A DNA stretch of 64,000 nt, from positions 1 through 64,000 of the forward strand of contig NZ_MUKP01000020.1 in the NCBI RefSeq assembly GCF_002081715.1. The letters run 5' to 3'. Below, piece by piece: positions 35,061 to 44,402 of the stretch; position 1 is the first letter of the stretch, and each line of letters starts with the position of its first letter. The DNA comes from Nocardia donostiensis. GTDB lineage: Bacteria; Actinomycetota; Actinomycetes; Mycobacteriales; Mycobacteriaceae. The notes under the pieces were generated by a model that saw nothing but the letters and a program-made list of their open reading frames with translations, searched no databases and was not told where the DNA came from. The position numbers were made by a program, and so were the translations under genes.

Positions 35061-36079
35061 CGCTGTCCGGTTCTCCTCGATCCCGCCGCCGACCGCGAAA
35101 CGAGCCGGTCCCGGAGGAACTCGGCGATCTCCGCCCGCGCCGCCTTGGCCTGCGGCACCAGGCCCGGCATGCTGAGGAACGCGTGGGTTGCACCGGGGTA
35201 TTCGGTGAGCTGCGCGGGTGTCCCGGATTCGAGCAGCCGTTCGGCGTAACGGCGGCCGTGATCGGCCAGCGGGTCGATGGTCGGCACCACCACGAGTGCC
35301 GGCGCCAGCCCACTCCGGTCGCCGGCATGCAGCGGCGACAGCGGACGAGGATCCGTGCCCGACGGAACCGCCAGACGCTGGAAGAACCGGATCTCCGCGA
35401 CGGTCGAAGTCGGGCTGTTCGCATGCTCGACCATCGAGGGGTAGTCGAACATCGTCTCGGTCAGATCGGTAACGGGGTTGACCAATACCTGCGCCTGCAA
35501 GGGCAGGCCGGACTCTTTGGCGCGGATCGCGGCGAGCGCGGCAATCAGCCCGCCGGTGCTCTCACCGACGACCGCGACACGAGCCGGATCCACTCCCCAT
35601 TCCGCGGCGTGCTCGACCACGTGCTGTAGCACATCCCAGCCGTCGTCGACGGCTGCAGACAACGCGGTACCCGGAGCTATCAGGCGATGCTCCACCGAGA
35701 CGACCACCGCGGGTAGTCGTGCGGCGAAATGACTGTTCGCCCAATCGCATTGAACCGCCGTGCCCACGAACCCGCCGCCGTGCACCTGAAGTAGGAGCGG
35801 CAGGTCGGCGTCCCTGCCGCCGTACTCGGGTGATGGCCGGTAAACCCGGACCGGAACTGCGCGATCGGGCAGCGTCACCTCTTGCCATTCGATCGCTGCT
35901 CCGCGGTCGGGAAGTCCGGTGACGACCCGCCCGATACGGGACGCCGCCTTGCGGTTCGCCGCGTCGCGGAAGGCAATCAACTCCTCGCTCGTCATCGTCG
36001 ACCAGTCCGGCTCCCTTTGCAGGGCATGCAGCAGGCGGATACCCCGCGGCGGCCGTTCCGCATCGGTGACGTCGTTCAT
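35057..36079 (-). CDS. HSL-family alpha/beta hydrolase (esterase)
   Basis: 340 residues. VHGGGF oxyanion motif, nucleophile in GESTGG (Thr follows the Ser where most HSL esterases have Ala), YRLIAPG-like block (EHRLIAPG) in place of YRLAPEH, then catalytic Asp and His near PTIDPLADH and GATHAF. ATG at 36079 follows GAGGAGAAG. It is coupled to the ABC pair, which suggests that it opens an ester or lactone in the transported compound, as siderophore esterases do; this is inference. Confidence 0.82.
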   Translation of the reverse strand: MNDVTDAERPPRGIRLLHALQREPDWSTMTSEELIAFRDAANRKAASRIGRVVTGLPDRGAAIEWQEVTLPDRAVPVRVYRPSPEYGGRDADLPLLLQVHGGGFVGTAVQCDWANSHFAARLPAVVVSVEHRLIAPGTALSAAVDDGWDVLQHVVEHAAEWGVDPARVAVVGESTGGLIAALAAIRAKESGLPLQAQVLVNPVTDLTETMFDYPSMVEHANSPTSTVAEIRFFQRLAVPSGTDPRPLSPLHAGDRSGLAPALVVVPTIDPLADHGRRYAERLLESGTPAQLTEYPGATHAFLSMPGLVPQAKAARAEIAEFLRDRLVSRSAAGSRRTGQR

Positions 36080-36225
36080 GTCTTCTCCTCGACCACGGTC
36101 ATTGCGTTATCCGTCATCGCGCCGACCGGCGCACTTCCGGATAGAACTGTCAGCATCGCCAGCGCACCGACGGGTGTCTTGGAGAAATGTTCCGCTGTGG
36201 TCGGCGTCACGAGCGCCGGCCCGAG

Positions 36226-37074
36226 TCACATCTTGGGTGTCTGCTCCGGGGCAGCCCACGCGACGTCGTCGACCGCGAGCCACGGCGCGACCGCAACGGC
36301 GGTGGGCGTCACCCCGGCAAAGGTCATGACGTCCCGATGGAGGTGGGACTGGTCGGCATAGCCGCTCTCCGCCGCCACTACGGCGGCGCTGTGACCTGCG
36401 GCGAGACGGTGTACCGCATAGTCGAACCGGACTAGCTGGGCGGCGCGTTTAGGGGTGAGACCGACCTGGGATCGGAACCGGGACCACAGCCGCTTACGGC
36501 TCCAGCCGACCTCGGTCGCCAGCTGCTCGACCCGAACTCGTCCCCGGCTGGTCACCATCTGCCCCCAGATGAAGGCGACCTCCGGGTCGACCATCCGGCC
36601 CATCTCCTGTCGTCGAGTGAGCGCGGTCTCCGCGATCGCGAACCGTTCATCCCACGACCGGGCAGCGTGCAGTTGCTCCTGGGTCCGCACGGCATCGCGC
36701 CCCCACAGCTCTTCGAGAGTGACCACCGCCCCGCCCAACTCCGAAGGGTCGCCCAGCACCGCGTGTGCGACTACCGGCGACAGCCGTACCTGCAGGCAGT
36801 CGATATTGCGCCCGCGTCCACGAAGGCTGTGGGGCATGAGGCCGACAGCTGTGCAGCTGCGCATCCGCTGACTACTGGCGTCACCCATGAGCAGTCCGTC
36901 GCCGAAGTCGATGAACACTGTGAGTGCCGGATACGGAATCACTTGGATGTCGACGAGGCCCTTCGTCCGGCCGCGGAACCCGGCCATGCTGACCCCCGCC
37001 ATACGGCCCGACCGGGACGGGAGCGCGATGTCCCACATAGCCGCAGCGTCAGGAACCGGCTCGACAGTTCGCAT
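36226..37074 (-). CDS. AraC-family transcriptional regulator
   Basis: 282 residues. The C-terminal double helix-turn-helix (about 170-265) has VRVEQLATEVGWSRKRLWSRF and AAVVAAESGYADQSHLHRDVMTFAGVTP, the standard AraC pattern. The N-terminal half is a divergent sensor. It is read in the same direction as, and 147 bp upstream of, the esterase-ABC operon, as YbtA is linked to YbtPQ, so it probably activates that operon in response to the cargo. The C-terminus extends about 15 residues past the DNA-binding part. Confidence 0.87.
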   Translation of the reverse strand: MRTVEPVPDAAAMWDIALPSRSGRMAGVSMAGFRGRTKGLVDIQVIPYPALTVFIDFGDGLLMGDASSQRMRSCTAVGLMPHSLRGRGRNIDCLQVRLSPVVAHAVLGDPSELGGAVVTLEELWGRDAVRTQEQLHAARSWDERFAIAETALTRRQEMGRMVDPEVAFIWGQMVTSRGRVRVEQLATEVGWSRKRLWSRFRSQVGLTPKRAAQLVRFDYAVHRLAAGHSAAVVAAESGYADQSHLHRDVMTFAGVTPTAVAVAPWLAVDDVAWAAPEQTPKM

Positions 37075-37626
37075 GCCGCCATGTTACGAACCGCTCGAGC
37101 GCCTTCGATGAAATCGCCTTCCCGTTGCCGGTGCGAGTGCGCTGTTCGACAGTCTCGCCATCCGGCCACCCAACCTCCCGCACCACTGCGACTGTCGACA
37201 TCACCTTCATCAAGCCCTCGGCCTGCTGGCCGGTCGAGGACTCGACGGCGTCGGCCACACCGGCGATCCCGCAGCCAGGTCTTCCGTACCGCCATGACCA
37301 CTGGCCAAGAACGAAACGTCTCAGTGCCCTGCCGAAGTTAAATGAGACGGTAGTCCCGGAAAGTGGGGTGCGAGGGGCTGGATTCTGCACCGGGCCGGCA
37401 GGAGGCTCGATGGCGGTCGCAAGTGCGTAACCTCCTCGCGTTCTGCCTTGTTGGCCTGGCATCACGATGAGCGAGGTAGCTGTGCGGTTTCCCGGCGTGG
37501 TCGCTGCTCTGGTTCTATCCGGATCAGCCGTCGGTATTGATATGGACGTCGTGTCCAACATATATTTAGAGTGACACGGCGTCTCAGATACCTGGGCGCC
37601 GCAGAGCGGCACATGGGAGTGCGTAT
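37075..37626. other. Non-coding stretch before the beta-oxidation operon
   Basis: Short overlapping frames on both strands have no ribosome binding site or domain. At about 37341-37370 a stretch containing GGTAGTCCCGGAAAGTGG recalls the terminal repeats of IS256-type elements, but I found no partner repeat. The last 80 bp hold an AT-rich promoter-like segment with a dyad (37546-37581). Confidence 0.5.
37546..37581 (+). promoter_or_regulatory. Putative promoter/operator of the beta-oxidation operon
   Basis: ACGTCGTGTC (37546-37555) and GACACGGCGT (37572-37581) form an inverted repeat with 9 of 10 matches and a 16-bp AT-rich centre that contains TATATT, a good -10. Binding here would block the promoter. 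It lies 45 bp before the thiolase start. Confidence 0.55.
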
Positions 37627-38817
37627 ATGACACAGAAGGTGTTCGTCATCGGCGTCGGCATGACCAAGTTCGAGAAGCCGGGCGAGCTGGAATGGGACTA
37701 CCCCGACATGGCTCGCGAGGCGGGGACCAAAGCGCTCGAGGACGCCGGCGTGGGATACGACCAGGTCGAACAGGCCTATGTCGGGTATGTGTACGGCGAG
37801 TCCACCTCGGGGCAGCGCGCGGTCTACGAGCTGGGCCTGACCGGTATCCCGGTGGTCAACGTCAACAACAACTGTTCCACCGGTTCCACCGCGCTGTTCC
37901 TTGCGGCGCAGGCGATTCGCGGCGGGCTGGCCGAGTGCACGCTGGCGCTGGGCTTCGAGAAGATGCAGAAGGGTTCGCTGGGCTCGACCTACGACGACCG
38001 GGAACAGCCGATGATGCGGCATCTGCTGGCGCTCGCCGAACTCCAGGAGTTCGCGATGCCGCCCGCGCCGTATATGTTCGGTGCCGCGGGCAAAGAGCAT
38101 ATGGAGCGCTACGGCACCACCGTCGAGCAGTTCGCCCAGATCGGTGTGAAGAACCACCGGCACTCGGTGAACAACCCGTATGCGCAGTTCCAGAAGGAAT
38201 ACAGCCTAGAGGAAGTGCTGGCGGCCAAGCAGATCTACGGTCCGCTGACCAAGCTGCAGTGCTCGCCGACCTCCGATGGCTCCGGTGCGGTCGTCCTGGC
38301 GAGCGAGGCGTTCGTCGACCGGCACAACCTGTCCGAGCAGGCGGTCGAGATGGTCGGGCAGGCCATGGTCACTGATATGGCGTCCACCTTCGACACCCAG
38401 AGCGCGATCAACCTGGTCGGCGCCGATATGACGCGCACCGCGGCGTTGCAGGTCTACGAGCAGGCCGGGATCGGACCCGAGGACATCGACGTCATCGAGT
38501 TGCACGACTGCTTCTCGACCAACGAGCTGCTGACCTATGAAGCGCTCGGCCTGTGCGCGCCGGGTGAAGGCGGCCGCCTCGTCGACGACAACGCCACCAC
38601 CTACGGCGGCAGGTGGGTCGTCAACCCCTCCGGCGGCCTGATCTCCAAGGGCCATCCGCTCGGCGCCACCGGGCTGGCCCAGTGCAGCGAACTCACCTGG
38701 CAGCTGCGTGGCACCGCCGATGCTCGTCAGGTCGACGGTGCGTGCATCGCCCTGCAACACAACATCGGCCTCGGCGGCGCGGTCGTAGTAACTGCCTACC
38801 GCCCTGCCGCGCGCTGA
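37627..38817 (+). CDS. Lipid-transfer-protein-type thiolase (SCP-x thiolase, Ltp1-like)
   Basis: 396 residues. Nucleophile Cys83 in [16 protein letters not shown] (the HDCF replaces the usual catalytic NEAF-type block in SCP-x thiolases), [14 protein letters not shown] with the catalytic His, and a C-terminal [12 protein letters not shown] where the second thiolase Cys is replaced. This class cleaves 3-oxoacyl-CoA or acts as retro-aldolase on branched sterol side chains (Ltp2, Ltp1). It opens a five-gene plus-strand operon that supplies every step of a beta-oxidation cycle except CoA activation. ATG at 37627 is close to GGGAGTGCG. Confidence 0.88.
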   Translation: MTQKVFVIGVGMTKFEKPGELEWDYPDMAREAGTKALEDAGVGYDQVEQAYVGYVYGESTSGQRAVYELGLTGIPVVNVNNNCSTGSTALFLAAQAIRGGLAECTLALGFEKMQKGSLGSTYDDREQPMMRHLLALAELQEFAMPPAPYMFGAAGKEHMERYGTTVEQFAQIGVKNHRHSVNNPYAQFQKEYSLEEVLAAKQIYGPLTKLQCSPTSDGSGAVVLASEAFVDRHNLSEQAVEMVGQAMVTDMASTFDTQSAINLVGADMTRTAALQVYEQAGIGPEDIDVIELHDCFSTNELLTYEALGLCAPGEGGRLVDDNATTYGGRWVVNPSGGLISKGHPLGATGLAQCSELTWQLRGTADARQVDGACIALQHNIGLGGAVVVTAYRPAAR

Positions 38818-38861
38818 CCATTCCCTCACGAACTTCGCTCAACCCGCACAAGGAGTAACCC

Positions 38862-39302
38862 ATGGCATCCGTGTCCGTTTCCACCGATCTCCCCGTCACC
38901 CCTGAACAGGTGTGGGCGCGCCTGAGCGATCTGGCGAACTGGGAGGAATGGCTGACCATCCACCAGGGCTGGCGCAGCGAGCTGCCCGCCGAACTCACTG
39001 CAGGCTCCCGCTTCATCGAGGTCGTGTCGGTGATGAACATGGCCAACAAGATCGAGTGGACCGTCGCCGAGGTCGACCCGAACAAGTACCTGCGCATCAC
39101 CGGCACCGGAATGGCCGGTGTCACCGTGGAATTCGCGCTGAAGGTGGAGCCGACCGACACCGGTGCCTCGGCCGTTTTCGATGCCAGCTTCACGGGCACG
39201 ATGATCGTCGGCCCCATCGGCAAGGCCGTAGCCAAGAACGCCGAGGCCGACCTGAAGGCCTCGATGGCCAAGTTCACCGAGCTGGTCGGTTCGGCGGCGT
39301 GA
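38862..39302 (+). CDS. SRPBCC-family protein
   Basis: 146 residues with the START/Bet v1-like pattern: ASVSVSTDLPVTPEQVWARLSDLANWEEWL at the N-terminus, a FIEVVSVMNMANKIEWTVAEVDP central sheet and a long C-terminal helix (AKNAEADLKASMAKFTELVG). Such proteins bind a hydrophobic ligand in a cavity. Many mycobacterial lipid operons have one, with no proven activity. In this operon it may hold a CoA thioester or free side-chain intermediate. ATG at 38862 follows AAGGAG; the stop overlaps the next start (GTGA). Confidence 0.83.
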   Translation: MASVSVSTDLPVTPEQVWARLSDLANWEEWLTIHQGWRSELPAELTAGSRFIEVVSVMNMANKIEWTVAEVDPNKYLRITGTGMAGVTVEFALKVEPTDTGASAVFDASFTGTMIVGPIGKAVAKNAEADLKASMAKFTELVGSAA

Positions 39303-40183
39303 GCACCTCGGAATCGGTCGGAGTCGTCTTCGACGGCTCCGGCCTTGGGCAGTGGACCGACGAGGAGCGGTTCGAGGTGACCGCCGAACGGATCGCCGAA
39401 TACGCTGCGGCGACCAATGATCCGATCGCCGCGCACCGCGGTGGTGAGGTCGCGCCGCCGGTGTTCGCGGTGGTGCCGGTGTTCACCTCGATGGCGCCCG
39501 CGGCGCTGTCGGTGGCGCCGGTGGAACTGCTGATGAAACTGGTCCACGGTGAGCAGGACTTCCGGTTCCACCGGCCGATCCGGCCAGGGGACGAGCTGGT
39601 CGTGCGGGCCAAGCCGATCGGCTACCAGGGCAGGCCGAACGGTTCCACCGTTGTTGTCTATGCCGAAACCCGCGACGCCGCCGGTGCTCTCGTCAACGAG
39701 CAGTGGCTGACCGCGTTCTTCCGTAAGGTCGACGCAGGCCCGGGTGAGGGGGAGCAGGCGCCCGGGCACCGGATCACCGACGCCGACCGGGCGAGCGAGC
39801 CGGTCGCGACGGTCACCGCCCATATCGACGACGACCAGACGTTCCGCTACTCCCCGGCTTCGGGCGATCCGATGCCGATCCACCTGGACGACGAGATCGC
39901 CCGCATGGCGGGGCTGCCCGGCATCATCAACCATGGTTTGTGCACCATGGCGTTCACCTCCTGGGCCGCGCTGACCGAACTCGCCGACGGCGATACCGCG
40001 CGGTTGCGGCGGCTGGCGGTGCGCTTCGCCAAGCCGGTACTGCCGGGCCGGGACATCACCACCACCCTGTGGCGCACCGACACCACTGAACCCGGCGTGT
40101 CCGTCTATGCCTTCGAGGCCGAGGCCGAGGCCGACGGCGAGATCGCGATCACCGACGGCCGCGCCGAGATCACCACCGCCTGA
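39299..40183 (+). CDS. Double hot-dog MaoC-type enoyl-CoA hydratase
   Basis: 294 residues from the GTG at 39299 overlapping the previous stop. Two hot-dog domains: an N-terminal non-catalytic one (QDFRFHRPIRPGDELVV) and a C-terminal R-hydratase domain with FRYSPASGDPMPIHLDDEIAR and GIINHGLCTMAF, which holds the Asp/His dyad. It should hydrate 2-enoyl-CoA to the (R)-3-hydroxy form, as eukaryotic MFE-2 hydratase does, for the SDR next door. The order hydratase-dehydrogenase matches MFE-2 domains split over two genes. Confidence 0.87.
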   Translation: MSTSESVGVVFDGSGLGQWTDEERFEVTAERIAEYAAATNDPIAAHRGGEVAPPVFAVVPVFTSMAPAALSVAPVELLMKLVHGEQDFRFHRPIRPGDELVVRAKPIGYQGRPNGSTVVVYAETRDAAGALVNEQWLTAFFRKVDAGPGEGEQAPGHRITDADRASEPVATVTAHIDDDQTFRYSPASGDPMPIHLDDEIARMAGLPGIINHGLCTMAFTSWAALTELADGDTARLRRLAVRFAKPVLPGRDITTTLWRTDTTEPGVSVYAFEAEAEADGEIAITDGRAEITTA

Positions 40184-40207
40184 ACGACATCACGAGGAGC
40201 ATCGAAT

Positions 40208-41086
40208 ATGGGAAAGCTTGACGGTCGCGTCGCAGTCGTCACCGGTGCGGGCCGGGGCATCGGTCGCGAGCACGCACTGCTGTTCGCCCGCGAGGGCGCC
40301 AAAGTGGTCGTCAACGACCTCGGCGGCAACAACGACGGGACCGGCACCGATGCCGGTCCGGCCCAGCAGGTGGTCGACGAGATCCGCGCCCTGGGCGGCG
40401 AAGCGGTCGCCAACACCGAGAACATCGCCACCTGGGACGGCGCCCAACGCCTGATCGAACAGGCCGTCAGTGAGTTCGGCACGCTGGACGTGCTGGTGAA
40501 CAACGCAGGCATCCTGCGTGACGCCTTCATCGCCGGTATGGACGAATCCCAGTGGGACGCCGTCATCGCCGTGCACCTCAAGGGGCACGCCGCTTGCCTG
40601 CACCACGCCGCCGCGTACTGGAAGGCGCAGTCCAAGGCGGGCAAGCCGGTGAATGCGGCCGTGATCAACACCGCTTCTGCCTCGGGCACCTTCATGCCCA
40701 ATGCGGGCCAGGCCAACTACGGTGCCGCAAAGGCCGGTATCGCCGCGCTGACCCAGGTAGCCGCTGACGAACTCGATCGCTACGGTGTGCGGGTCAATGC
40801 GATCGCGCCGATCGCCCGGACCCGGCTCACGCTGGCGACCCCCGGCATGGGCGCGCTGTTCGCCGCCGAGGTGCCCGAGGGCGAGTTCGATGCGTTCGAC
40901 CCGGCCAATATCTCGCCTCTGGTGACCCATCTCGCCGAGGCCGGTTGCACGCTGACCGGCAAAGTGTTCGCGGTGCAGGGTGGTGCGATCACCGAACTCG
41001 AGGGCTGGCACGGTGTGCGGACTGTCGAGACCGACGGCCCGTGGACCATCGACGGCGTTGCCGCCCAGCTGAAGGAGGTGAACTAG
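40208..41086 (+). CDS. SDR, 17beta-HSD4/ChsB1-like 3-hydroxyacyl-CoA dehydrogenase
   Basis: 292 residues. TGAGRGIGREHALLFAREGAKVVVNDLGG is the MFE-2 type nucleotide site (given here in parts: TGAGRGIGREH, then VVVNDLGG), followed by NNAGILRD, WDAVIAVHLKGH, catalytic NTASASG and YGAAKAG. The C-terminal 40 residues after QGG are longer than in most SDRs and match MFE-2/ChsB1 proteins. It would oxidise the (R)-3-hydroxyacyl-CoA made by the MaoC enzyme with NAD. ATG at 40208 follows GAGGAG. Confidence 0.87.
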   Translation: MGKLDGRVAVVTGAGRGIGREHALLFAREGAKVVVNDLGGNNDGTGTDAGPAQQVVDEIRALGGEAVANTENIATWDGAQRLIEQAVSEFGTLDVLVNNAGILRDAFIAGMDESQWDAVIAVHLKGHAACLHHAAAYWKAQSKAGKPVNAAVINTASASGTFMPNAGQANYGAAKAGIAALTQVAADELDRYGVRVNAIAPIARTRLTLATPGMGALFAAEVPEGEFDAFDPANISPLVTHLAEAGCTLTGKVFAVQGGAITELEGWHGVRTVETDGPWTIDGVAAQLKEVN

Positions 41087-41088
41087 CC

Positions 41089-43299
41089 GTGGCACGCACC
41101 GGCTATGAGCTCGGCCTCGGTGTCAGCGAGGATCATCTGGCCCTCGCCGATGCGGTCCGCGGGTTCGTCGAGCGAACCATAACTTCCGATATCGTCCGCG
41201 CCGCAGTGGAAACCACCACTGCGGGCAAACCGGTGCCGTACTGGGACGCTCTGGTCGGTCAGGATCTGCTCGGCCTGCACATCGCCGAAGAACACGGCGG
41301 TCAAGGTGCGGGCCTGATGACGCTGGCGGTTGCTCTGGAACCGCTCGGCCGTGGGCTGCACACCGGGCCGTTCGTGCCGACCGTCCTGGCGAGCGCGGTG
41401 CTCGGCGCGGCGGGCGGCCCGTTCGCCCGGGCGCAGCTGCCCGGTCTGGCCGACGGGTCGCGCACCGGTGCGGTAGCGCTGCAATCGAACCTGACCGGTG
41501 TGCTACGGGACGGGTTGCTCGTCGTCGACGGCACCGCCGACGGGGTGCTCGGGGCGGTGTCGGCGGATGTGCTCATCGCACCCGTCGTCGTCGACGGTGC
41601 GCAGCGGTGGGTCGCGTTCGACAATGCCGATATCACCGCGACCGAGCAGGACGGTATCGATGTGCTGCGCGGTTCGGCGCGGCTGCGGGCCGATGCGGTC
41701 GAGGTGGCGCCGGATCGGGTGCTCGAGGTGAGTGCGGCGCGGGTGCGGTCGGCCGCGGCGGTGGTGCTGGGCGCGGAGGCGGTGGGCGTGATGTCGTGGT
41801 GTGTGTCCACCGCCGCCGAATACGCCAAGACCCGAGTGCAATTCGGGCGTCCGATCGGTCAGTTCCAGGGCGTGAAACACAAGTGCGCCTATATGGGTAT
41901 CGCGTTGGAGAAGGCGCGCGCGGTGCTGTGGGATGCCGCAGGCGCGCTCGATCGTGACGACGACACCGCCGACTATGCGGCGGCGATCGCCGCGCTGATC
42001 GTGCCCGATGTGGCGGTGCAGGTCGCGCAGGACTGCATCCAGGTGCACGGCGGTATCGGCTTCACCTGGGAGCACGACGCGCACCTGTACTACCGGCGCG
42101 CCTTGGCGTTGCGCGGTCTGCTCGGGCCGCGCGACGAGCGGGCCGATGCGGTCGCCGAGTACGCGCTGTCGGGGCTGAGTCTGCCCAGCGAGCTCGAGTT
42201 GCCCGCTGAGGCCGAGCAGATCCGGGCCGCGGTGCGCGCCGAGTTGGCCGAGATAGCGAAGCTCGGTGAGGACGATCAGCTCGTCGCGCTCGGTGACGGC
42301 GGCTGGAACCTGCCGCACCTGCCCCGTCCCTACGGCCGGTCGGCCTCGCCGCTGGAGCAGGTCGTGATCGCCCAGGAGATCAAGGCTTCCGGTATCCCGA
42401 TGCCGCAGTTGCTGATGGGAACCTGGGCGGTGGCTGCGATCGTCGGACACGGTGACGAAAGGCAGAAGCAGGAACTGGTGGTGCCGACGCTGCGCGGTGA
42501 AGTCGTGTGGTGCCAGCTGTTCAGCGAACCGGGCGCCGGCTCGGACCTGGCGAGCCTGACCACCAAAGCCACCAAGGTCGAGGGCGGTTGGCGGGTCAGC
42601 GGTCAGAAGATATGGACCACGGTCGCGCAGTTCGCCGAATGGGCGATGCTGATCGCTCGCACCAGCCCGGACAAGCCCAAGCACGAGGGCATCACGTATT
42701 TCGTGCTCGATATGTCCAGTCCGGGTATCACCGTGCGCCCGCTTCGGGAGATGACCGGATCCGCGCTGTTCAACGAGGTTTTCCTCGACGATGTTTTCAT
42801 TCCGGACGAGAACGTTGTCGGCGCGGTGGACGACGGATGGCATGTCGCCCGCACGACGCTGGCCGGTGAACGGGTGGCGTTGAGCCAGAAGATGGAGGCC
42901 TACGCCACCGACGCCGACCTGCTGCGTTTCGCTATCGGCCGACAGCTGTCGCCGGTCGCCCGCTACCAGGTAGGCGAGCTCATCGCCGAAAGCCGGGCGG
43001 TGGACGTGATCGGTGCGCGGGTGGTGCTCAAACAGCTGTCTGGTATCGACGTCTCCACCACCTCCAGTGTCGGCAAGCTGCTGGGTATGGCGCTGGGGCA
43101 GGCGATTTCGGAGTTCGTCGTCGCCCAGCTCGGCATCGCCGGTGTGGTCTCGGTGCCGGGGGAGCGCAGCAATCACGCGATGGAGCAGCTCATCGCGGGC
43201 CGCGCCACCACCATCTACGGTGGCACGACCGAGGTGCAGCTCAATGTCATCGGTGAGCGGATGCTGGGCTTGCCCCGGGACGCGACGGTGAACGGGTGA
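41089..43299 (+). CDS. Fused two-domain acyl-CoA dehydrogenase (FadE34/ChsE3-like)
   Basis: 736 residues from the GTG at 41089, just after AAGGAGGTG and three bases past the SDR stop. Two acyl-CoA dehydrogenase units in one chain: the first (about 1-370) ends VHGGIGFTWEHDAHLYYRRA, the second (about 385-736) has WCQLFSEPGAGSDLASL, VSGQKIWTT and ends IYGGTTEVQLNVIGERMLGLPRD. Mycobacterial FadE34 (ChsE3) has this fused plan, which mimics the alpha-beta pair of other sterol side-chain dehydrogenases and has one active site per chain. It would make the 2-enoyl-CoA for the operon's hydratase. Confidence 0.88.
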   Translation: MARTGYELGLGVSEDHLALADAVRGFVERTITSDIVRAAVETTTAGKPVPYWDALVGQDLLGLHIAEEHGGQGAGLMTLAVALEPLGRGLHTGPFVPTVLASAVLGAAGGPFARAQLPGLADGSRTGAVALQSNLTGVLRDGLLVVDGTADGVLGAVSADVLIAPVVVDGAQRWVAFDNADITATEQDGIDVLRGSARLRADAVEVAPDRVLEVSAARVRSAAAVVLGAEAVGVMSWCVSTAAEYAKTRVQFGRPIGQFQGVKHKCAYMGIALEKARAVLWDAAGALDRDDDTADYAAAIAALIVPDVAVQVAQDCIQVHGGIGFTWEHDAHLYYRRALALRGLLGPRDERADAVAEYALSGLSLPSELELPAEAEQIRAAVRAELAEIAKLGEDDQLVALGDGGWNLPHLPRPYGRSASPLEQVVIAQEIKASGIPMPQLLMGTWAVAAIVGHGDERQKQELVVPTLRGEVVWCQLFSEPGAGSDLASLTTKATKVEGGWRVSGQKIWTTVAQFAEWAMLIARTSPDKPKHEGITYFVLDMSSPGITVRPLREMTGSALFNEVFLDDVFIPDENVVGAVDDGWHVARTTLAGERVALSQKMEAYATDADLLRFAIGRQLSPVARYQVGELIAESRAVDVIGARVVLKQLSGIDVSTTSSVGKLLGMALGQAISEFVVAQLGIAGVVSVPGERSNHAMEQLIAGRATTIYGGTTEVQLNVIGERMLGLPRDATVNG

Positions 43300-43304
43300 A
43301 CACT

Positions 43305-43322
43305 CCCGCCCTTCGGGGCGGG
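43305..43322 (+). terminator. Hairpin terminator after the beta-oxidation operon
   Basis: CCCGCCC-TTCG-GGGCGGG, a 7-bp GC stem with a stable UUCG tetraloop, six bases after the dehydrogenase stop. A second hairpin, CCGGGTCG with CGACCCGG (43338-43363), follows in tandem. Confidence 0.82.
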
Positions 43323-43501
43323 CGGCGCCGAGGCCATCCGGGTCGTCCGTGTGGGCGACCCGGCCGGTCTGCTCACCTCTTCTGGGGGCTCGACCGGGGC
43401 CGTCGTTCGATCACGGTAGCCCGCAGTGAGCGTTCGTGTCTGTGGTTCCGGTTCTGAACACGCTGATCAGACGAGAGGGCTCGAAGTGGCGGACGCGGGG
43501 T

Positions 43502-43513
43502 GGACTAAAGTCC
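43502..43513 (+). promoter_or_regulatory. Small dyad over a -10-like element before the TetR gene
   Basis: GGACTAAAGTCC has 5-bp arms and contains TAAAGT (TAnnnT). It ends 7 bp before the ATG at 43521, so the message would be leaderless or nearly so and could be autorepressed. Confidence 0.4.
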
Positions 43514-43520
43514 GTAACCG

Positions 43521-44240
43521 ATGTCGAACAGGAACAATATGACTCCAGCGCGTACGGATGGTCGTGCCCGTCGCTGGGATCGACATCGCGCCGATCGCCG
43601 TGAGCGGATCCTCACGGCCGCGCTCGAAGCTGTCCAGACTCGTGGATCCGACGTCGGGGTGCAGGAGATAGCCGATCTTGCGCAGGTGCCGCGGTCGGTG
43701 TTGTACCGCCTGTTCAAGGACCGCCAGGACCTGGACGAACAGCTCCGTGCGCGCATACTCGACGATTTGATGGCCGACCTGGCTCCCACCCTCGATCCCG
43801 AGGGAACGGTGGCGGAGGCGATCGCGCGGGCCGTGAACGCCTATGTCGGTTGGATCGCGGCCAACCCGCGTCTGCACCATTTTCTCGGTGCCGGGTCCGC
43901 TCGCCAGTCGTCTCCGAACTCGCAGCTCGTCTCGGGAACCAAGATCGCCATCGCGGCTCGGGTCAGAGACGTTTTCGAGAACATCTTGCAGGCACAATCC
44001 GCACCGGTGCAGCTCGCCGAACCCCTGGCGTTCGGGCTCATCGGTTTCGTCGATGGCAGTGTCAACCGCTGGTTGAGTAGATCGATGCAGCCGTTGGATG
44101 CCGCAGAGTTGTCGTCGTATCTGCAGGAAGTGATCTGGGCGGTCATCGATAGCAGCCTCCGCAACGCTGGAGTGATGCTCAACCCGATGACGCCTATCTC
44201 CAGTGTGCTGACCAGCGAGTCGGTGGACCGGCTCGGCTGA
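43521..44240 (+). CDS. TetR-family transcriptional regulator
   Basis: 239 residues. Helix-turn-helix at about residues 25-70 (RRERILTAALEAVQTRG, then VGVQEIADLAQVPRSVLYRLFKDR). The C-terminal ligand domain ends in a flexible, polar tail. Its place between the beta-oxidation operon and the mymA-like operon makes both possible targets; the near-perfect dyad at 44403-44428, before the latter, is a plausible binding site. No good Shine-Dalgarno site precedes the ATG. Confidence 0.88.
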   Translation: MSNRNNMTPARTDGRARRWDRHRADRRERILTAALEAVQTRGSDVGVQEIADLAQVPRSVLYRLFKDRQDLDEQLRARILDDLMADLAPTLDPEGTVAEAIARAVNAYVGWIAANPRLHHFLGAGSARQSSPNSQLVSGTKIAIAARVRDVFENILQAQSAPVQLAEPLAFGLIGFVDGSVNRWLSRSMQPLDAAELSSYLQEVIWAVIDSSLRNAGVMLNPMTPISSVLTSESVDRLG

Positions 44241-44402
44241 ATACGCTGACTTCCGGCACGCGCCCTCCGGCCCGCACCTGGCCAGTCGTAGTCGCCTCGA
44301 GATGGTCGGGTCGGCGGGCTGAAGTCCGGCGCTGACACCAGGATGCGACTCCTTTCTGCAGCGTAAGGGCCCCTGATCCTGTCGCCCCCAAAGCTATCCA
44401 GA

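Noticed and set aside
37341-37370. IS256-like terminal repeat (GGTAGTCCCGGAAAGTGG)
   Set aside because: Based on a vague memory of similar ends; no second repeat, target duplication or transposase fragment was found nearby.
41503-43176. 557-codon minus-strand open frame opposite the acyl-CoA dehydrogenase
   Set aside because: Low-complexity His/Arg/Asp-rich translation without motifs, lying wholly over a clear gene.
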